From contig OZ271855.1 in NCBI GenBank assembly GCA_965601955.1, positions 2,790,001-2,854,000 of the forward strand: a DNA stretch of 64,000 nucleotides, written 5' to 3'. The DNA is from RHLJ01 sp965601955. GTDB taxonomy: Bacteria; Bacteroidota; Rhodothermia; Balneolales; Balneolaceae. The notes beneath the pieces are model-generated. The model saw nothing but the letters and a program-made list of their open reading frames with translations, had not been told where the DNA came from and did no database searches. This document shows, in pieces, positions 58,973 through 64,000 of the stretch. The stretch's first letter is position 1. Every line of letters begins with the position of its first letter. The translations under genes were made by a program, and so were the position numbers.

Positions 58973-59651
58973 TGCCTTTCTTCCTTGTTTTGTGATAATT
59001 GGCAATTTCAATCAATTTATCCTGCATTTCATTCACATTACCAGTGAGTACCCCGTGTCTCATTCCATACCGGATAATCAACATATTCAAAATTCTGTCC
59101 TGCATTTCAACCAGAGGTTGCTTTGTTTTGCTCTGAATAAAGAGGATAAGTAGCCTCATCAGGCCAACTTTAAATAGAAAAAATAGTGCCAGCCCATACC
59201 ACAATGCATTGAAATCTACATCAAGCCCAAAAGATGATATAGCGTCATTGAACGCAAAACCCATTAATAAAACAGCTGAAGCCACATAAACAAATCCATC
59301 AGTGGTTAACAACTTGATAAGCGGGCTTGATATTAGGTTTAGAAAGGCGCTGGTATTGAAAAACCAAATCAGAAAAAAAGCCACAGAGATAAAAAATGCA
59401 ATTAAAGGATCAACAGAAACATAAACGAGTAAAAAGTAGAGGAATAGCGAAAGCCCATCCGCACTTTTAACCCATGCATCGGCTTCTTTAATAAGCCATT
59501 CCAGGGGTACTTTTTTGAGGAGTCCGGGAGCATAATTCTCTATTTGTTCAGAGTTAATATGGTACCAATTCCCATTCGAAGTGGTAATACCATCTTGCAA
59601 CTCCATCATCTGCCATTTAAAACCATCTGTCCGCTGTGAACTCATGCTCAA
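58962..59651 (-). CDS. Hypothetical membrane protein
   Basis: 229 aa, no family recognised. A soluble N-terminal ~65 residues (with TTSNGNWYHINSEQIENYAP) are followed by about four hydrophobic helices (about 68-85, 85-102, 118-135 and 142-168) and a basic C-terminal tail (HKTRKKGNEK). It lies 24 bp after comF in the same direction and is coupled to the lipoprotein gene. Likely an inner-membrane protein. Confidence 0.7.
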   Translation of the reverse strand: MSMSSQRTDGFKWQMMELQDGITTSNGNWYHINSEQIENYAPGLLKKVPLEWLIKEADAWVKSADGLSLFLYFLLVYVSVDPLIAFFISVAFFLIWFFNTSAFLNLISSPLIKLLTTDGFVYVASAVLLMGFAFNDAISSFGLDVDFNALWYGLALFFLFKVGLMRLLILFIQSKTKQPLVEMQDRILNMLIIRYGMRHGVLTGNVNEMQDKLIEIANYHKTRKKGNEK

Positions 59652-59675
59652 AGATACTCTTAATCTTATAATGAT

Positions 59676-60377
59676 TCAGGCTTGAGCTACCGTTATTATC
59701 ATGGTTTTAGAAGCTCCTGCTTTTAGTAACGTTCCGGAGAGCTCAAAGGCTGTTGCCCCCGTTGTAAAAACATCGTCAACAATAATGCAGCTCTTGCCTT
59801 TTATCGATGCTGGTTCTTTGACTTTAAATGCATCCCCGATGTTTTCCCTTCGTTTGGCTAATGAGAAGCCCGTTTGTGTTCGGGTGTTTTTTATCCGGAC
59901 GATAGTTTCAGGGTCGCATATATCCAGTTGCACTACTTCTTTAACTCCTTCTGCTATACTCCTCGCCTGATTATACCCTCTCTTTCTCCTTTTTTTGGGA
60001 TGCAGTGGCACAGGGACTAGAATCGAATTATCGACATTTTCGAAGTAAGGATTATCAATCACGTTATTGGCAAGTGCCCGGCCCATATCATGACCTAAAC
60101 CAGAAAGTCTATGGTATTTAAGGGCATGTAGCAGATCTTGCAAATAGCCGCCTTTGTCAAATTCCCATAGCGCATGCTGTAGTATAATTCCTTCAGGTAA
60201 CATCGTATCACTGGAAATCTGCTTTTGATACGGGTTAGCTACTTCAAAACGAGATGAGATACAACTGTAGCACAAATGTTTTGAGCTTTGATGTAAATAT
60301 CCACCGCAAACAAAGCATATGCTTGGAAAGAGTAACTCTCCTAAACCTTCACTTAATTGTTTTATTTGCTGATACAT
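59676..60377 (-). CDS. comF: ComF family protein (phosphoribosyltransferase fold)
   Basis: 233 aa. An N-terminal zinc-ribbon-like Cys set (CFVCGGYLHQSSKHLCYSC) is followed by a type I phosphoribosyltransferase fold with the PRPP loop SCIIVDDVFTTGATAFELS and the segment LVPVPLHPKKRRKRGYNQA, which is typical of ComF/GntX. ComF takes part in DNA uptake in transformable bacteria, although many homologues are of unknown substrate. It is divergent from the RodZ-like gene. Confidence 0.93.
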   Translation of the reverse strand: MYQQIKQLSEGLGELLFPSICFVCGGYLHQSSKHLCYSCISSRFEVANPYQKQISSDTMLPEGIILQHALWEFDKGGYLQDLLHALKYHRLSGLGHDMGRALANNVIDNPYFENVDNSILVPVPLHPKKRRKRGYNQARSIAEGVKEVVQLDICDPETIVRIKNTRTQTGFSLAKRRENIGDAFKVKEPASIKGKSCIIVDDVFTTGATAFELSGTLLKAGASKTMIITVAQA

Positions 60378-60472
60378 TTTGTGAATTAAAAATCTAAATG
60401 CTTGCTTTTGCAGTCCACATTATTTACTTAGTTTGCGGAAATTAAACAAAGTAGATAACCAACTTTTTGCGC

Positions 60473-61519
60473 ATGTCCCTTGGGAAAGACCTCTCAATCA
60501 TCCGTAAAGAACTAGGACTCAGCCTCGAAGAGATTCAAAGTTCAATCAAAATCCCTCTACTCACACTGAAGAGTATTGAAAATGATTCCATTTTTTCTTC
60601 AACAGAGCATAACAAAACCTATATAAGAAATTTTATTCGAAGTTATGCCCGGGCTCTAAAGCTTGATGAACAAGAGGTTGTTGATGCATTAGATGCATTT
60701 GAGGCTGGGATCTATGATGGAGAACTTCTTTCCAGGAAAGAAGAAGCGGTGCAAATGCCGGTTAAGGAAATTGAAAAAGATCCTGAGCCGAAAAAGGTTT
60801 CTACTCCTCCAAAAGAAGCTGAGACTAAACAACCAGAGCCCAAAGTTGAAAATGTTAACTGGGCAGATATGGGTAAAAAGTTCTCTCTTGAGGAAACAAG
60901 CTCTAAAACCTGGGTGGTTGTCCTGGTGGTATTCTTCATACTCGCCCTTTTAGCTACCGCCTTTTTCTTTAGGAATGATATAATTGGTTTCTTCAGCAGT
61001 GAAGATCCACAAACCAGTGAAGTTATCCCTACCATACAAACTCCTGAACCTGAGAATGGAGTTCTAGATACCCTTCAAAATTCTAACCCTCCTTCTTCCA
61101 TAGATCCTATAACTACGCCAGGCTCTACGCTGCAGACCGAAACCTCAGAATTCATTTCAAACCCACCGGGAGAAATCAATACCGTAGCAGTTTATGCAGC
61201 ATTTGATAAGCTTGAACCTGTACGAGTGACCAGTGACTTGAATTGGAGAACAAATCCGTTTTGGATGGAACAAGGTGAAGCTTTCTATTTCGATTTTAAT
61301 GATACCCTGTTAGTTAGGGGTCAGTATTCCAGAATGCTTATCCTATACAATGGTCATGTGATAGAAAACATACGCCAACAGTATTATGACGTAGAGAGTG
61401 GATCAGTAATGATTACGAAAGGGGTGCTGGAAAATCCGATCTATCAAACGCCCCCTCCTGCTCTATTTCCTTATGAAGAAGGAGCGCCTGACAGCATTGT
61501 ATATCGAATAAACTTCTAG
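60473..61519 (+). CDS. RodZ-like protein with helix-turn-helix and one membrane helix
   Basis: 348 aa from the ATG at 60473; a TTG two codons upstream is an alternative. The N-terminal HTH_25 domain (about 1-75, LGKDLSIIRKELGLSLEEIQ and YIRNFIRSYARALKL) is followed by a Pro/Glu/Lys linker, one membrane helix (about 150-170, WVVVLVVFFILALLATAFFF) and a periplasmic C-terminal domain (about 240-345; DUF4115-like strands). RodZ links MreB to the elongasome in rods; mre genes are not in view. It ends 9 bp before ligA. Confidence 0.82.
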   Translation: MSLGKDLSIIRKELGLSLEEIQSSIKIPLLTLKSIENDSIFSSTEHNKTYIRNFIRSYARALKLDEQEVVDALDAFEAGIYDGELLSRKEEAVQMPVKEIEKDPEPKKVSTPPKEAETKQPEPKVENVNWADMGKKFSLEETSSKTWVVVLVVFFILALLATAFFFRNDIIGFFSSEDPQTSEVIPTIQTPEPENGVLDTLQNSNPPSSIDPITTPGSTLQTETSEFISNPPGEINTVAVYAAFDKLEPVRVTSDLNWRTNPFWMEQGEAFYFDFNDTLLVRGQYSRMLILYNGHVIENIRQQYYDVESGSVMITKGVLENPIYQTPPPALFPYEEGAPDSIVYRINF

Positions 61520-61528
61520 CTCCTCGGC

Positions 61529-63529
61529 ATGGATAGGAAAGAAGCCGAACAAAGAGTGCTCGTCCTCAAAGAGCTGCTCAAAAAAGCCAATGATGCTTAT
61601 TATCAGGATGCTCAACCTTTCATGAGTGATAAAGAGTTTGATGAAAAACTCAAAGAACTGGAAGCACTCGAGACAGAGTATAATCTTGTTACCGATGACT
61701 CCCCTACGCAAAGAGTCGGCGGAGAAGCTTCATCAGAATTCGAGACAGTAATCCACCCGGTACCTCTTCTCAGCCTGGATAATACCTACAATGAACAAGA
61801 GCTGAATGATTTTGATGGAAGAGTACAACGAATCCTTGGACACTCTGACTATAACTATTTAGTTGAGCTAAAGTTTGATGGAGCCTCCCTCCGGCTAAGA
61901 TATGAGAATGGGGAATTAGCTCTTGGTGCCACTCGCGGCAATGGCCAACAAGGAGATGATATCACAAGAAATGTGAAAACAGTTAGGGATATACCTTTAA
62001 AGCTTGTAGGAAATTACCCTCCCGTTGTAGAAGTACGAGGCGAAGCTTTTATGGAGCGGGAAGCATTCGCACGAATGAATCAAAAGAGAGAGGAAGAAGG
62101 ATTGTCAGTTTTTGCCAATCCCAGGAATTCAACTGCAGGGTCTTTAAAAATGCAAGATCCTCGCGCCGTTGCACAGCGCCCAATTCGATTTTTTGCCTTC
62201 GATCTGCTTTTTGAGGACGAAGATGATTCAATTACGCAAGCTCAAAAAGTTGATCTGCTTAATAAATATGGATTGCCCGCAAATAAATACCCAAAAGTAT
62301 GTGAGACCATAGAAGAGGTTCATCAAACAATAAAAGAGTTCGACGAACTGAGGCATACTCTCCCCTATGAAACGGATGGAGTGGTAATTAAGGTGAATCA
62401 GACCAACTTAAGGGCCCAACTTGGCAGTACATCTAAATTCCCACGCTGGGCAATTGCTTATAAATTCGAAGCTGAGCAAGCTATTACCGTTATAAATGAT
62501 ATCACCTTACAGGTTGGGCGGCTGGGAACTATCACTCCTGTTGCTGAACTAGAACCTGTTTTGTTAGCAGGAACAACTGTAAAACGTGCTTCTTTGCATA
62601 ACGAGGAAGAAATACATCGTAAAGATATTCGCATTGGGGATACGGTGGTCGTGGAAAAAGCCGGGGAAATCATTCCCCAGGTAATAAGTGTGGTGAATCC
62701 TGATCGAAAAAAAAGGTCTCCTATTTTACGATTTCCAAGCAATTGCCCGGCTTGTAATGAAAAGCTTATTAAATACGAAGGTGAAGTAGCCTGGCGGTGT
62801 GTTAATCCATTATGCCCTCCACAAGTACGGATTAAAATTGAACACTTTGCTTCCCGTGATGCCTTAGATATTGAAGGCCTTGGAGAGTCGGTAGTTGATC
62901 AGCTGGTAACTGAAGGGCTGATTTCCAATTATGCCGATTTATATGAATTGAATATGGAACAGATTGTTCCTCTTGAGCGCATGGCCGAAAAGAGTGCGCA
63001 GAACCTTATCGATGGCATTAATAAAAGCAAAACCCAACCTTTCGAAAGAGTGCTTTATGCCCTGGGTATCCGGTTTGTTGGAAAAACGGTAGCTAAGGAT
63101 TTGGCTAAAGCTTTTAAGAATATTGAGAACCTGCGAAATGCTACTGAGGAAGAACTATTGGCAGTAGATTCCATAGGCCCCAGAATAGCAGCTTCGGTTG
63201 TAGAATTCTTCAATCATGAGACCTACAAAGCCCTTACCGAAAGGCTAATTTCCTACGGATTGCAGTTCGAAATTGAAGAGGTTGAATTAGCTTCTAATGT
63301 ATTCGAAGGGAAAACTATTGTATTGACCGGAACCCTTCCTACCCTTTCAAGAAAGGATGCCGCCGAGTTAATCGAACAAAACGGCGGAAAAACCTCTTCC
63401 TCGGTAAGTAAAAAGACCGATTATGTTCTTGCAGGTGAATCTGCAGGTAGCAAACTTACCAAAGCTCAGAATCTAGGGATTGAGATTCTGGATGAGAGTG
63501 AGTTTCTTTCAATGATAGGTGAATCATAG
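61529..63529 (+). CDS. ligA: NAD-dependent DNA ligase LigA
   Basis: 666 aa, full length. Order of domains: Ia/adenylation with the AMP-binding Lys in YLVELKFDGASLRLR; OB domain; a four-Cys zinc finger (CPACNEKLIKYEGEVAWRC and the nearby NPLCPPQ); helix-hairpin-helix repeats (DIEGLGESVVDQLV; VDSIGPRIAASVVEFF); a C-terminal BRCT domain (FEGKTIVLTGTLPTLSRKDA). Seals nicks in replication and repair. Confidence 0.97.
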   Translation: MDRKEAEQRVLVLKELLKKANDAYYQDAQPFMSDKEFDEKLKELEALETEYNLVTDDSPTQRVGGEASSEFETVIHPVPLLSLDNTYNEQELNDFDGRVQRILGHSDYNYLVELKFDGASLRLRYENGELALGATRGNGQQGDDITRNVKTVRDIPLKLVGNYPPVVEVRGEAFMEREAFARMNQKREEEGLSVFANPRNSTAGSLKMQDPRAVAQRPIRFFAFDLLFEDEDDSITQAQKVDLLNKYGLPANKYPKVCETIEEVHQTIKEFDELRHTLPYETDGVVIKVNQTNLRAQLGSTSKFPRWAIAYKFEAEQAITVINDITLQVGRLGTITPVAELEPVLLAGTTVKRASLHNEEEIHRKDIRIGDTVVVEKAGEIIPQVISVVNPDRKKRSPILRFPSNCPACNEKLIKYEGEVAWRCVNPLCPPQVRIKIEHFASRDALDIEGLGESVVDQLVTEGLISNYADLYELNMEQIVPLERMAEKSAQNLIDGINKSKTQPFERVLYALGIRFVGKTVAKDLAKAFKNIENLRNATEEELLAVDSIGPRIAASVVEFFNHETYKALTERLISYGLQFEIEEVELASNVFEGKTIVLTGTLPTLSRKDAAELIEQNGGKTSSSVSKKTDYVLAGESAGSKLTKAQNLGIEILDESEFLSMIGES

Positions 63530-63532
63530 ATT

Positions 63533-64000
63533 ATGGATATTAATCCTTTAGATACCGAACAAATAGGGATCAAAACCCTCGAAAAACATCTAATCCGAAC
63601 TAAGAGTGATGCTTCTCTTAAAATCGGTATCCCCAAGGAGAACTCAGTAGATGAAAAAAGAGTGTCTTTGACTCCTGGAGGAGTTTCAATACTTCGAGCT
63701 AATGGCCATGAAGTGTTTATCGAAAAAGGAGCGGGTAATGAGGCGAACTTCACAGATAGAGATTATGCAGAGGCAGGAGCTGAAATTGCCCTTAGCACCG
63801 ATGATGTCTACAAAAAATCAGAGCTGATTCTGAAAATCGCTCCCCTTTCACCTGAAGAGTATGAATACCTACAGCCCAATCACACCTTAATTTCGGCACT
63901 GCACCTTGGGAGCCAAACGAAAGAGTATTTTGATGCTTTAGCAGAAAAGAATGTAACTGGGATTGGCTATGAGTTTATTCATGGTAACGATAAGGAATTC
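63533..64000 (+). CDS. ald: Alanine dehydrogenase, 5' part cut by window edge
   Basis: The first 156 codons run off the window. A short N-terminal extension precedes the conserved KIGIPKENSVDEKRVSLTPG and the following ANGHEVFIEKGAG, then ANFTDRDYAEAGAEI. These match the AlaDh/PNT N-terminal domain as found in alanine dehydrogenases of this phylum (reversible L-alanine to pyruvate + NH3, NAD). A transhydrogenase alpha subunit is less likely because of the N-terminal extension. It begins 3 nt after the ligA stop. Confidence 0.85.
   Translation, partial: MDINPLDTEQIGIKTLEKHLIRTKSDASLKIGIPKENSVDEKRVSLTPGGVSILRANGHEVFIEKGAGNEANFTDRDYAEAGAEIALSTDDVYKKSELILKIAPLSPEEYEYLQPNHTLISALHLGSQTKEYFDALAEKNVTGIGYEFIHGNDKEF

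Noticed and set aside
1..64000. tRNA, rRNA and riboswitch genes
   Set aside because: No cloverleaf with CCA-like end, rRNA-like stretch or recognisable riboswitch core noticed by eye; a covariance-model search would be needed to exclude small RNAs.

Overview
The window comes from a Gram-negative bacterium of the Bacteroidota/Balneolota side of the tree, most likely the Balneolales (inference). The signs are a short group-1 sigma factor (284 aa), two secreted proteins with the Por/T9SS-type C-terminal sorting domain in its NYPNPFNPST form, TonB-receptor and two-component-propeller families common in that group, menaquinone-type MenG, and a moderately AT-rich base composition. No rRNA, tRNA, CRISPR array, transposase or integrase was seen.

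Layout. 1-7.5 kb: grpE-dnaJ chaperone operon (dnaJ cut by the window edge), a TonB-dependent receptor, a GDSL lipoprotein, a SIMPL protein, a PIG-L deacetylase and a TesA-like esterase divergent from an ABC transporter (7.7-10.9 kb). 11-16 kb: OmpA-like lipoprotein, CorA, a FadL-like porin and a Ser/Arg-rich lipoprotein. 16-23.7 kb: a propeller-type histidine kinase with its NarL-type regulator, a DUF547 protein, a MtnK-like kinase, a GNAT-like protein and a Gfo/Idh/MocA oxidoreductase.

23.7-39.8 kb is an accessory island between the Gfo/Idh gene and rpoD. Reading on the minus strand from rpoD: a very large YD-repeat (Rhs) shell gene split by a frameshift, a CBM20+TPR secreted protein, a separate Rhs core/tip gene with its own signal peptide, an overlapping immunity candidate resembling the ribosomal L7/L12 C-terminal domain, then about 6 kb of small genes. 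Several units of that tail share one layout: a stub of the Rhs core/tip junction (DPTG-like) ending in a stop, a cluster of palindromes with core AAGTC-N3-GACTT, the last codons of a deleted toxin, and an intact small, often membrane-bound, presumed immunity gene. Two ~309-bp direct repeats in this tail carry the last 22 codons and stop of rpoD plus a terminator. They differ from the real rpoD only at synonymous positions. This island is the most unusual part of the window.

39.8-64 kb is housekeeping: rpoD, a GAF/degenerate-GGDEF protein coupled to deoB, oligoendopeptidase F, a fused E2-E1 2-oxoglutarate dehydrogenase, two large T9SS-secreted proteins (an HzsA-like cytochrome and an endonuclease I), then surE-panB-fabZ, menG, a histidine phosphatase, two envelope proteins, comF, a RodZ-like protein, ligA and the start of alanine dehydrogenase.
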